Assembly (NCBI GenBank): GCA_910587515.1
Contig: CAJULW010000033.1
Location: 62,001 to 126,000 of the forward strand
DNA length: 64,000 nucleotides
From: an uncultured Duncaniella sp.
GTDB taxonomy: Bacteria; Bacteroidota; Bacteroidia; Bacteroidales; Muribaculaceae
Direction: 5' to 3'
Within the stretch, counting starts at the first letter, position 1. The number at the start of each line of letters is the position of its first letter. The notes under the pieces were generated by a model. It saw nothing but the letters and a program-made list of their open reading frames with translations, was not told the DNA's origin and did no database searches. The translations under genes and the position numbers were made by a program. Shown here one piece after another: positions 25,964-34,390 of the stretch.

Positions 25964-27348
25964 GATCTTTAAATAAGATATTAATTCCGGTTTGTATATT
26001 GTCATTGCCTATGTGTGCGTTTGCACAGGCAGGAGTGAAGGATGATGATACGATGGAAGAAGTGGAAGTGTCATCTTTGGACGCTGATGATGACGATTTT
26101 AACAGGGCTGTACGTGAAAATCCCGTCATTATTCCGGATGAGGCTGACGATATTGATATTCCAGTGCCGTCTTTCATAAAGAAAGCGGCCAACCATATCA
26201 TATATAACGGTGCGGATTGGTCGAAACTTAGAGACGCATTTGAGAATAGTAAGAAATCACCGGTATCTATAGTGCATATCGGGGATAGTCACATACAGGC
26301 TGATATTAATACGGGAACCACGCGAGAGCTTTTACAATATGATTTTGGCAACGCTGGCCGTGGCCTGATAGCACCGTTGCGTATATGCGGAACCAATCAG
26401 CCTCGTGACTATGTGTTTCAAAGCCGAAATTCATGGAATTCGGTTAAACTGATGAATACCTCGTGGGTCCAGACAGTCGGATTTACAGGAACATCAATAC
26501 GTCCGGCGAGTCCATCAAGCGAACTGACCATAGGCACGGCTGACAATGACGATTACAATCCGTTTTCTTCTACAACGATATTCCACAACGGAAAAATTTC
26601 CGTCAAGGACGTGACAGATGAAAATGGTAACAGTTTGCATTTTAGAGCTATTCCGTCACGAGACTATACACAGATTGTATTGTCTTCGCTCGCTACAAAA
26701 ATAAATGTCTCTTTTGCCTCGGCCGGTGACCTTACGGTTTATGGAGCATCTTTGTCTGGAGACAGACCCGGAGTGTTTTATCATGCGATAGGTAATAACG
26801 GTGCGACATATGATTCATATAATCGAATAGGATCTGTCGGGCTTGGAATAAATCCGTTGCAGCCAGATCTTGTGATAATCTCGTTAGGAACAAATGAAGC
26901 ATTCGGACGTGCTGATTACAGCGGGTTCAAACGTTCGGTTAACCAGCTTGTATCTAATATCAGGCTGGCAAATCCCGATGCGTTGTTGTTATTGACCACG
27001 CCTATGGAATGTCATAAGAGCGTTACTTCAAAAAAGAAGGTACGAGTCCGCAACAAACGGCGTAAAGGCCGTAAGGCGACATACCGCACGGTGACAAAGA
27101 CTACGCGGTCGTATGCAGTCAATCGAAACATAGCTCCTTTGCGACAGGCCATACTTGACTATGGTAAAGCAAACGGAATAGCGGTTTATGATTGGTATGA
27201 AGTTGCCGGTGGTGATGGTGCGAGTGCATCATGGATTAGTTCGGATCTATTTGCCAAAGATCGTGTACATCATACGCAAAAAGGCTATAATCTTGAAGGG
27301 CGTTTGCTTTACGATGCGATAATGGATGCCCTTCGTCAACAGAATTGA
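25960..27348 (+). CDS. Secreted SGNH/GDSL-type hydrolase-like protein
   Basis: A 462-residue protein with a signal peptide (cleavage probably after CAFA, residues 20-23). SGNH motifs: HIGDSHIQADI with Ser110, SLGTNEAFG (block III-like, Gly-Thr-Asn), and KDRVHHTQKGY (block V Asp-His). A basic loop rich in Lys/Arg (about residues 350-370, KKKVRVRNKRRKGRK) interrupts the domain. It is coupled to the preceding SGNH gene by a 4-bp overlap and followed by the MBOAT gene after 66 bp. Expected to act in the periplasm on an envelope glycan; which one is not known. Confidence 0.82.
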   Translation: MRSLNKILIPVCILSLPMCAFAQAGVKDDDTMEEVEVSSLDADDDDFNRAVRENPVIIPDEADDIDIPVPSFIKKAANHIIYNGADWSKLRDAFENSKKSPVSIVHIGDSHIQADINTGTTRELLQYDFGNAGRGLIAPLRICGTNQPRDYVFQSRNSWNSVKLMNTSWVQTVGFTGTSIRPASPSSELTIGTADNDDYNPFSSTTIFHNGKISVKDVTDENGNSLHFRAIPSRDYTQIVLSSLATKINVSFASAGDLTVYGASLSGDRPGVFYHAIGNNGATYDSYNRIGSVGLGINPLQPDLVIISLGTNEAFGRADYSGFKRSVNQLVSNIRLANPDALLLLTTPMECHKSVTSKKKVRVRNKRRKGRKATYRTVTKTTRSYAVNRNIAPLRQAILDYGKANGIAVYDWYEVAGGDGASASWISSDLFAKDRVHHTQKGYNLEGRLLYDAIMDALRQQN

Positions 27349-27414
27349 GAATTAGCCTACATACCGGAATCGTTTGCATATCCATATTTAATATCATAAT
27401 AATTTTAGTCAGGT

Positions 27415-29019
27415 TTGGAATCGCTTATTGATCTATTGTCAAGGATTTTGGAGAAAGTATACTTGCTTATAACGGACATCGACATAGATATGATGAAAAT
27501 GATTGATGTTGTCGGTTATGATCCTATGCAGCCTTTGCTTTTCAACACCGGGCTTTTCTTTGTTCTGTTTATCGCTTTTATGTGCCTGTATAGGGCGTTC
27601 AGAAATGTACGGGTGCTTAAGATGTTGTTGGTGATATTATTTTCGCTATACTTCTATTATAAATCTTCCGGATTATCATGCCTGATACTTATAGGGGTTT
27701 GTGTTAGCGATTATCTTCTTGGACTTGCAATGGATGCGGCTTTGAAGTTGAAGCATGGATCTGAAATTCTGAGAAGATTTATCGTGTTCGTGAATGTGGC
27801 CGTTAATGTCGGGATGCTGGCGTATTTCAAATATTTCAATCTCATAATAGACACATTGTCCAATTTTATGACATTGGATATAAGCGTTGAGTCGATCCTT
27901 CTTCCGGCCGGAATATCTTTCTTTACGTTCCGGTCGATAAGTTATATTGTGGATCTCTACAGAAAACAATTGCCGGCATGTCGTAATCTTTTGGATTATG
28001 TGTTTTTCCTTACGTTCTTTCCTCCTTTGCTGGCCGGGCCGGTCGTAAGAGCCAAAGATATGTTGCCACAGATATATTCGAACCCTGTGGTTACAAAAGC
28101 GATGACATCCGAAGGCATCTGGCTGATAATAACAGGGCTTGTAAAGAAAGTTGTGATAGCTGACTTTATAAGTGGTAATTTTGTCGATAGGGTGTTTGAT
28201 AACCCTGCTCTCTATAGCGGATTTGAAAATCTTATGGCGACATTTGGATTTACTGTGCAGCTTTATTGTGATTTTTCAGGATATAGCGATATGGCCATCG
28301 GCATCGCGTTGTTGATGGGATATCGTTTTAAGGAAAATTTCAATGCTCCGTTCAAAGCACAGAATCCCACTGAATTCTGGCATCGATGGCACATATCCCT
28401 TTCGACTTGGCTCCGAGATTATGTGTATATTCCATTAGGCGGGAATCGTTGTTCACGTCCAAGAATGTATTTTAACCAGTTTGCGACTATGGTGATAGGA
28501 GGCCTGTGGCATGGGGCTTCATGGATGTACGTAATATGGGGGGCTATTCACGGAGGGTTGCTTGTCGTTCACAAATTGTTCCGCAAGCTATATCCGCTGG
28601 AAGTTTCTGAAACAGTGGTTACAGATGCTGGAGAGCTCGTCATGATTGACAGACGTATCTCTCCTTCACCGATGTTGAAAGTGTTCAATATGGTTTTTAC
28701 TTTTGTTATTGTCGCATTCACTTTTATGTTTTTCAGGGCGCCTTCGCTTGAATATGTCGGAATGATGCTCCATCAGATTCTATTTGATTTTCATCTGTCC
28801 GTAGCACCTCAATTTATAGAAGGATATATCGGTATTGTAATACTTATGGTCTTTGGCTATATAGTCCATGTGTCCCCTTCGCGCATTACCGGCTATGTCC
28901 GTCGGGTGTTTGAGGCGAGTCCTGTACTTGTTCAGGCCATTATCCTTGCGGTGGTTATAATGGTTGTCATTCAGGTGCGTCAGAGCGATATCGTGCCGTT
29001 CATTTATTTGCAATATTAA
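27415..29019 (+). CDS. MBOAT family O-acyltransferase (AlgI/PatA-like)
   Basis: A 534-residue multi-pass membrane protein of the MBOAT family that moves acetyl groups from the cytoplasm to an extracytoplasmic acceptor. About ten or more hydrophobic segments; the conserved region reads NPTEFWHRWHISLSTWLRD, with a further His in GGLWHGASWMYVIWG. It resembles AlgI, which works with periplasmic SGNH proteins AlgJ/AlgX, and PatA with PatB. Here two SGNH genes lie just upstream. The start is uncertain: TTG at 27415 is taken because a short amphipathic N-terminus is usual; ATG at 27490 is the alternative. Confidence 0.9.
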   Translation: MESLIDLLSRILEKVYLLITDIDIDMMKMIDVVGYDPMQPLLFNTGLFFVLFIAFMCLYRAFRNVRVLKMLLVILFSLYFYYKSSGLSCLILIGVCVSDYLLGLAMDAALKLKHGSEILRRFIVFVNVAVNVGMLAYFKYFNLIIDTLSNFMTLDISVESILLPAGISFFTFRSISYIVDLYRKQLPACRNLLDYVFFLTFFPPLLAGPVVRAKDMLPQIYSNPVVTKAMTSEGIWLIITGLVKKVVIADFISGNFVDRVFDNPALYSGFENLMATFGFTVQLYCDFSGYSDMAIGIALLMGYRFKENFNAPFKAQNPTEFWHRWHISLSTWLRDYVYIPLGGNRCSRPRMYFNQFATMVIGGLWHGASWMYVIWGAIHGGLLVVHKLFRKLYPLEVSETVVTDAGELVMIDRRISPSPMLKVFNMVFTFVIVAFTFMFFRAPSLEYVGMMLHQILFDFHLSVAPQFIEGYIGIVILMVFGYIVHVSPSRITGYVRRVFEASPVLVQAIILAVVIMVVIQVRQSDIVPFIYLQY

Positions 29020-29060
29020 ACCAGGGGACTAAGATTCCTGATCTGAAGTGCAAAATTTTG

Positions 29061-29095
29061 AAAATCGGGTTCATTGGATTAATGAACCCGATTTT
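29061..29095 (+). terminator. Terminator of the SGNH-SGNH-MBOAT operon
   Basis: A perfect 15-bp stem (29061-29075 with 29081-29095) with a 5-nt loop and T-rich flank. Confidence 0.85.
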
Positions 29096-29126
29096 GTGGT
29101 ATTTTTGAAAAAAAAATGTAACTTTG
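29093..29126 (+). promoter_or_regulatory. Promoter of the DUF4301 gene
   Basis: TTTG (29093-29096), 22-nt spacer, TAACTTTG (29119-29126). The spacing is slightly long. The ATG is 36 nt downstream of the -7 box. Confidence 0.5.
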
Positions 29127-29162
29127 GGTTTTGAAATCATTAACATTTAACATTGCATAGTT

Positions 29163-30686
29163 ATGCTCAGACCGGAAGACCTTGAACTATTGAAAAACAA
29201 AGGAATTACAGAAACTGAAGTGGAAGCCCAGCTAAAACGATTCACTACGGGATTTCCTTATTTGCGTATAAGCGATGCCGCACGCGTTGACCACGGTATA
29301 TTTCGTCTTGGTCAGGAGGAAATGACGGATGCAATTGACCGTTGGAAAGAATATCTTGGTCACGGAGGAGAAGTTTGTAAGTTTGTACCAGCCTCTGGAG
29401 CGGCTTCCCGTATGTTTAAGGCTTTGTTTGAGTTTGTGGACGGGGGGACTGATGAATTAATTGAAGGCTCGCCTGTGGCGGTTCTTATCTCGCGGATAGA
29501 TAGTCTGCCTTTCCTTCCGGAATTAAGGGCCGTGGTGGAAAAACTTTATGGGAAAACTCTTGACGAGATGCTTGCCGAAGGTCGTAACAGAGATGTTGTC
29601 GCTGCTATCGTCAAGCCTGAAGGAATGAATTATGGCGGACTTCCCAAGGGCCTTTTGAAATTTCACACATACGCTGACGGTTCTCGTACACCATTGGAAG
29701 AACATCTGACCGAGGGAGCGCAGACCGCTGCGAATTCAAAAGGAATCGTGAATATTCATTTTACAGTATCGGCGGATCATCGTAAACTTTTTGAAAAGAA
29801 ACTTGCAGAGGTGATACCGCAGACAGAAAAGCGTACCGGAGTCGAATTTAATGTCACCATGAGCGAACAGAAGCCGTCAACAGACACTATCGCGGTCAAT
29901 CCTGACAATACGCCTTTTATGGAAGACGGTCATTTGCTTTTCCGTCCAGGTGGACATGGTGCGTTGATACAGAATCTGAACGACATGGATTCGGCTGTGG
30001 TGTTCATTAAAAATATAGATAATGTGGTTCCGGACTCAAAACGCGGTGACACCGTCCGTTACAAAGAGGTACTTGGTGGTTTGTTGCTGCAGATCCATGA
30101 CCAAATCGAGGAAGATCTGATGGCGATCGAACAGAAAATTTATACTTCCGATGATATTAAACAGATGCTTGACTATCTTAACAATGTGCTTAATATACGT
30201 GATGCGAAATTGGAAGACATGGATGACGATAGCATTGTAGAGTATATAAAAAATAAACTTAACAGGCCTTTGCGGGTATGTGGAATGGTTAGGAACGAAG
30301 GTGAGCCTGGCGGAGGTCCGTTTATCGCGTATAATCCTGACGGATCTACTTCTCCGCAGATACTTGAGAGCAATCAGGTTGATCCGGAAAATGCGGAATA
30401 CATGAAAATGATGCGATCGGCCACCCATTTCAATCCTGTTGATCTCGTGTGCTATATAAAGGATATTCATGGTAAAAAATTCGATCTGCCTTCATATACC
30501 GATCCGGCCACAGGTTTCATATCATCAAAATCGAGCCATGGCAAAGAATTGCGGGCAATGGAATTGCCAGGATTGTGGAATGGAGCGATGAGCGATTGGA
30601 ACACCGTGTTTGTCGAAGTTCCAGTATCAACATTTAATCCTGTAAAGACTGTTAATGACCTTTTGCGTCCGGCCCATCAAAACTGA
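29163..30686 (+). CDS. DUF4301 family protein
   Basis: A 507-residue cytoplasmic protein recognised as the Bacteroidetes DUF4301 family. Features that can be seen are a conserved KFVPASGAASRMFKALFEF segment near residue 80, MNYGGLPKGLLKFH near 160, FRPGGHGALIQNLND near 260, and VRNEGEPGGGPFIA near 380. The GASGAASR-like and PGGHGALI segments recall nucleotidyltransferase-like sugar-nucleotide enzymes, but that link is only a suggestion. There is no signal peptide or membrane segment. It has its own promoter and terminator, so it is expressed as a single gene. Function unknown. Confidence 0.85.
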   Translation: MLRPEDLELLKNKGITETEVEAQLKRFTTGFPYLRISDAARVDHGIFRLGQEEMTDAIDRWKEYLGHGGEVCKFVPASGAASRMFKALFEFVDGGTDELIEGSPVAVLISRIDSLPFLPELRAVVEKLYGKTLDEMLAEGRNRDVVAAIVKPEGMNYGGLPKGLLKFHTYADGSRTPLEEHLTEGAQTAANSKGIVNIHFTVSADHRKLFEKKLAEVIPQTEKRTGVEFNVTMSEQKPSTDTIAVNPDNTPFMEDGHLLFRPGGHGALIQNLNDMDSAVVFIKNIDNVVPDSKRGDTVRYKEVLGGLLLQIHDQIEEDLMAIEQKIYTSDDIKQMLDYLNNVLNIRDAKLEDMDDDSIVEYIKNKLNRPLRVCGMVRNEGEPGGGPFIAYNPDGSTSPQILESNQVDPENAEYMKMMRSATHFNPVDLVCYIKDIHGKKFDLPSYTDPATGFISSKSSHGKELRAMELPGLWNGAMSDWNTVFVEVPVSTFNPVKTVNDLLRPAHQN

Positions 30687-30701
30687 TTAAAGATACTTTT
30701 G

Positions 30702-30747
30702 TCCGCCACCTTGCTTTAATTGTCTGTTTCGGGGTGGCGGATTTTTT
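30702..30747 (+). terminator. Terminator of the DUF4301 gene
   Basis: A 9-bp GC-rich stem (30702-30710 with 30733-30741) followed by six T: a classic intrinsic terminator. Confidence 0.88.
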
Positions 30748-30837
30748 AATGGATGGACACATTTTGATTGTTTTATCTCTGACACAATCGATATTTCAAG
30801 TGTTAGTATGATAAAACGATAAAAGTAATTAGCCACG

Positions 30838-31914
30838 ATGAACAAGAGAGATGAGATAAAAAAAATATGGTTGGAATGTTTCAATGATTCACGTAGTTAC
30901 GTAGATATGTATTTTGATAATGTCTATCGTGATGATGAAGCCATGATACTGACCGACCAGACTGGGGCCGCTGTAAGTAGTCTGATGTTGCAACGTTACG
31001 CCATGTCTTTTCATGGTGCTGAACCGAATGTTGGTTATATTGCCGGAGCGGCAACGAAACGGTCTCGTCGAGGGGAGGGGTTTATGACAAGGCTTATGCG
31101 TTCGGCTCTTGAAGAATCTGCATCTCGTGGCGACATGGTCTGCGCGCTTGTACCCGCAAGCGAGGCTTTGTTTTTCTTTTATAGACGATATGGATTCTCG
31201 ACTGTATTTTATACGAAGGAACAGCGTTTCACGGCATTCCATTCGTTTCCTGTGACGGGTGACTACCATAATTTTAACGATACTTTTAGTGATGAGGTTT
31301 GGTGCGCTTTCGACCGTTTTCAAAGAGCCAGGAAATGTTACATACTTCATTCCAGAAGAGATTTTTTTAATATTCTTTCCGATTTGAGGTCGGATGGCGG
31401 TGATTTTGTCGTAATGGCGCGAGACGACGAGGATAGGGGCAGTGAGATTGTCTCTATGGCGTGGGGGGTGTTTCGTGACGATGTGCTTCTTGTGACCGAT
31501 GTTATGGGGGATAGTCCGGATGCCCGTGCGGCTGCGTTGCGTCAGTTAAGGTATTTGCATCCTGACACACCTGTACTTCTTTTAGGCCATCCAGATGATG
31601 CTATGGGAGGAAGACTGATGCCGAGAGCCATGGGGCGCTTGGTGAATGTCAATGTTGCTCTTTCTGCGGTGGCTTCCGCGTATCAGGATTTTAAGTGCCG
31701 TATAAGAGTTGTTGATGATTTGTTGCCTGAATATAATTCGCATACATTCATAATTGAGAAAGGACAATGTGCGATTGATGACTCTTATTTAGGACCGCTT
31801 GATTTTGATGTTTCTGTTTCAGTCCTTACAGATATGATTTTTAGCACACCGGATGTAGGGGAAATACTTCGTTTTCCTTCTGAGCGTCCGATGTTGAGTC
31901 TTATGCTTGACTGA
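30838..31914 (+). CDS. GNAT family N-acetyltransferase (Eis-like layout)
   Basis: A 358-residue protein with an N-terminal GNAT domain: GYIAGAATKRSRRGEGFMTRLM (about residues 66-88) is the acetyl-CoA pyrophosphate loop in the form RRGEGF, followed by SEALFFFYRRYGFS. The C-terminal half contains a second GNAT-like and sterol-carrier-like part, the layout of Eis-type acetyltransferases. The substrate is unknown. It precedes engB by 40 bp, and no terminator is seen between them. Confidence 0.8.
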   Translation: MNKRDEIKKIWLECFNDSRSYVDMYFDNVYRDDEAMILTDQTGAAVSSLMLQRYAMSFHGAEPNVGYIAGAATKRSRRGEGFMTRLMRSALEESASRGDMVCALVPASEALFFFYRRYGFSTVFYTKEQRFTAFHSFPVTGDYHNFNDTFSDEVWCAFDRFQRARKCYILHSRRDFFNILSDLRSDGGDFVVMARDDEDRGSEIVSMAWGVFRDDVLLVTDVMGDSPDARAAALRQLRYLHPDTPVLLLGHPDDAMGGRLMPRAMGRLVNVNVALSAVASAYQDFKCRIRVVDDLLPEYNSHTFIIEKGQCAIDDSYLGPLDFDVSVSVLTDMIFSTPDVGEILRFPSERPMLSLMLD

Positions 31915-31954
31915 ATATAGTTTTTTGATTGCCGTTTTTATTTTTAAATAATTT

Positions 31955-32557
31955 ATGATTATTAATTCTTCACGATTCATCGTTTCTAATCAATCAGTAG
32001 GAAAATGCCCTTCGGAACAAAGGCATGAATATGCGTTCATAGGCAGAAGCAATGTCGGTAAGTCATCATTGATAAATATGCTTGTCAATTCCAAAAATCT
32101 TGCGAAGACATCTTCTACACCGGGCAAAACAATGCTGATCAACCATTTCCTTATAAATGATGATTGGTATATAGTGGATTTGCCCGGATATGGATTTGCC
32201 CTTAGAGGCAAGGATCAAAGGGGGCAGCTTGAACAGATGATCAAAGGATACATCCTTAATCGCAGGCAGATGACCAATCTGTTTGTTTTGATTGATTCAC
32301 GGCATAAACCGATGAAAATAGATCTCGATTTTTTCAATTGGCTTGGAGAAAACGAGGTTCCGTTTTCAATTGTGTTTACAAAATTAGACAAAATGGGGCC
32401 GCAAGCCGGAAAGCGTAATGTGAAAGAATACTGTAAGATATTGCTTGAAACATGGGAGGAGCTTCCTCCGATATTTCTTACTTCAAGTGAGACCAGACTT
32501 GGCAGGGATGAATTGCTTGACTATATCGGACAGCTGAATGATCTTCCGCTTGAATGA
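31955..32557 (+). CDS. engB: Ribosome biogenesis GTPase EngB (YsxC/YihA)
   Basis: A 200-residue TRAFAC GTPase needed for 50S ribosome assembly. G-motifs in order: G1 GRSNVGKSSL (about residue 30), the switch region TSSTPGKT, G3 DLPGYG, G4 TKLDK, and G5 TSS near the C-terminus. Length matches the family. It is probably co-transcribed with the GNAT gene before it and possibly the small gene after it. Confidence 0.95.
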   Translation: MIINSSRFIVSNQSVGKCPSEQRHEYAFIGRSNVGKSSLINMLVNSKNLAKTSSTPGKTMLINHFLINDDWYIVDLPGYGFALRGKDQRGQLEQMIKGYILNRRQMTNLFVLIDSRHKPMKIDLDFFNWLGENEVPFSIVFTKLDKMGPQAGKRNVKEYCKILLETWEELPPIFLTSSETRLGRDELLDYIGQLNDLPLE

Positions 32558-32634
32558 CATAAAGCGTTTTGAATAAGCTATATTCCGTAGGCGTTAATCA
32601 CTCAGTAGTTATTAACAAATGGATTATACGGATT

Positions 32635-32793
32635 ATGGAAAAGAACAAGCACAATGACAAAGAACACATCAGGCCGTCTCAGAAATATCGTGGAATGGAA
32701 ATTAATATTGCTGATGACAGTAAGGCCGATTCACCCATGGTGAAAAAAGATGTGGAGAAGTTAAATAATAATCCGCGGAATAGCGATATGTAA
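32635..32793 (+). CDS. Small hydrophilic protein, unknown
   Basis: A 52-codon frame beginning at ATG 32635, highly charged (MEKNKHNDKEH at the start, KKDVEKLNNNPRNSD near the end). The frame can be extended upstream to a TTG at 32569, but that part is hydrophobic and less protein-like. It lies 77 bp after engB and is followed by a good terminator, which supports its being transcribed. No family is recognised. It might be no more than a chance frame. Confidence 0.45.
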   Translation: MEKNKHNDKEHIRPSQKYRGMEINIADDSKADSPMVKKDVEKLNNNPRNSDM

Positions 32794-32825
32794 AACGTGA
32801 AGCAAGGCACTTGTCTGCATCTGAT

Positions 32826-32867
32826 AAAAGGCACATATCTTTTGCTAAGTGAAAGTGTGTGCCTTTT
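32826..32867 (+). terminator. Terminator after engB and the small gene
   Basis: A perfect 10-bp stem (32826-32835 with 32858-32867) that ends in a T run, with an AT-rich 22-nt loop. Confidence 0.78.
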
Positions 32868-32889
32868 GTCGTTATGTCTTTTTGTGGAG

Positions 32890-32920
32890 TTGTGATATTG
32901 GAGCAAAATGCTTAACTTTG
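32890..32920 (+). promoter_or_regulatory. Promoter of the T9SS cargo gene
   Basis: TTG (32890-32892), 20-nt spacer, TAACTTTG (32913-32920). The ATG is 35 nt downstream. Confidence 0.6.
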
Positions 32921-32955
32921 TAAGTTGAGTAATCAAATTATGAATCCTCTCTGAG

Positions 32956-34278
32956 ATGTCCTTATTCGTAAGTCGAAAAATAATAATTGTTGTGTTGGCA
33001 CTGATTGCGACACACGGAATAGCACAATCTAAGGTTATATGGGATGGCTTGACTGACAAGGCTATAGAAGTTGCACCATCATCAGCTTCGGGATTGGATG
33101 CTGTTTGGGTTTTGAGTTCTGTTGATGGGGTAAGTTTGGCCGTCGAATCAGCCTCCCGTCCACAATGGTATAAATACTCAAATCTCGGAGGTGGATATGC
33201 AGAAGAGGTTACGGATGTTTCTTGGGACAATGGGTATTCCATGATTGGATCGCTTGAAGGAGACATGGGATATATAGTCGAACATCCGGACGGCCGACGG
33301 GAATGTTTCTGGATTGTCGATTACAGTCGTCATCCGTTTTCAATAAATTCCATTTCAGAATCTACTGAGCGGGATTGCGGCCGTATGGCCCTTGATGTAT
33401 CGGGTGAAGGTGCGGAAATGGTGTATTACGGCATAAACGGTCGTCGTTTCGTTATAGATAGAGAAATCAAAATCCGATATTCGACACTTGTTCCGGATGA
33501 AGAACAGTTTGCTTTTGTCCAGATACATAAAGAAGAGTCGTTTACACACATGTCTTCCCCTATGCGTGTCGAATCCTGTCTTTGCCCGACAACTTTTTTA
33601 ATGAGTGGAGACCGTTTCCTCCGGGAGTGGGGTATAGAGGTGGAAGTTGAGAGTCCTCTTTATGATCCATATTCGGTAAACGCCATGGTAAAGGCTGAGC
33701 AGTCTGGCGAAATTGCGGATAATGAGGTTCAGACAGGTGATTCTTCCGGATCTATGCTTGGCGGCTCGGCTCCCTCTACCATACAATTCGAGGCTGTGGT
33801 CAGTGACGCGGCTATATTTCGTGAGTGGCAGTTCTCGCGATATCCCGGATTTGATGATATTGATCTGCGGATTTCTGATTTGTCATTCAGTCATACCTTT
33901 ACGGAAGAAGGTATGAATTATGTGCGTTTTGTCTGTGCGAACTCTGACGGAAGTTGCCAATATGAAAGTGAATCTTATACGGTCAATATCGGGGCTTCAA
34001 TGCTTAGATGTCCCAACGCATTTTCTCCTGGCAATGCAGATGGAGTCAATGATGAATGGAAGGTAAGTTATTCAAGCATCATTGATTTTAAATGCAGCAT
34101 TTTTGACCGCTATGGCAGAAAAATGGTATCTCTGACCTCTCCTTCGCAAGGGTGGGACGGAAAGTACAAGGGAAAGTTAGTTCCCGCTGGAGCATACTTC
34201 TATGTCATTAAGGCTACAGGTGCTGATGGGAAAAAATATGAACTTTCAGGCGATATCAACATTATAAATTATAAGTAA
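32956..34278 (+). CDS. Secreted protein with gliding-motility type (T9SS type B) C-terminal domain
   Basis: A 440-residue protein with an N-terminal signal peptide (cleavage likely after HGIA, about residue 23) and a C-terminal domain from about residue 353: CPNAFSPGNADGVNDEW, FDRYGRKM, GWDGKYKGK, PAGAYFYVI. This is the type B sorting domain recognised by the type IX secretion system, which exports the protein across the outer membrane. The middle part has no clear enzyme motif; a PKD/Ig-like segment (FSHTFTEEGMNYVRF) precedes the sorting domain. The cargo function is unknown, and no T9SS machinery gene is in the window. Confidence 0.88.
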   Translation: MSLFVSRKIIIVVLALIATHGIAQSKVIWDGLTDKAIEVAPSSASGLDAVWVLSSVDGVSLAVESASRPQWYKYSNLGGGYAEEVTDVSWDNGYSMIGSLEGDMGYIVEHPDGRRECFWIVDYSRHPFSINSISESTERDCGRMALDVSGEGAEMVYYGINGRRFVIDREIKIRYSTLVPDEEQFAFVQIHKEESFTHMSSPMRVESCLCPTTFLMSGDRFLREWGIEVEVESPLYDPYSVNAMVKAEQSGEIADNEVQTGDSSGSMLGGSAPSTIQFEAVVSDAAIFREWQFSRYPGFDDIDLRISDLSFSHTFTEEGMNYVRFVCANSDGSCQYESESYTVNIGASMLRCPNAFSPGNADGVNDEWKVSYSSIIDFKCSIFDRYGRKMVSLTSPSQGWDGKYKGKLVPAGAYFYVIKATGADGKKYELSGDINIINYK

Positions 34279-34323
34279 TAAGTAATAAGTAATAAGTAAT
34301 AAGTAATAAGTAATAAGTAATAA
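34271..34323. repeat. Heptamer tandem repeat (ATAAGTA)x7
   Basis: Seven perfect copies of ATAAGTA plus a partial eighth, starting in the last codons of the T9SS cargo gene and running to about 67 bp before the lytic transglycosylase start. Since the unit is not a multiple of three and contains TAA, it places stop codons in all plus-strand frames. Copy number may vary by slippage. Confidence 0.95.
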
Positions 34324-34390
34324 CTTGATTCTTATAATTTATAATGCTTATATAAGCGATCCTCATTATAAACACACATATATTGAATTT

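Noticed and set aside
34271..34323. CRISPR-like array
   Set aside because: The 7-bp units are directly joined with no spacers; it is a simple tandem repeat.
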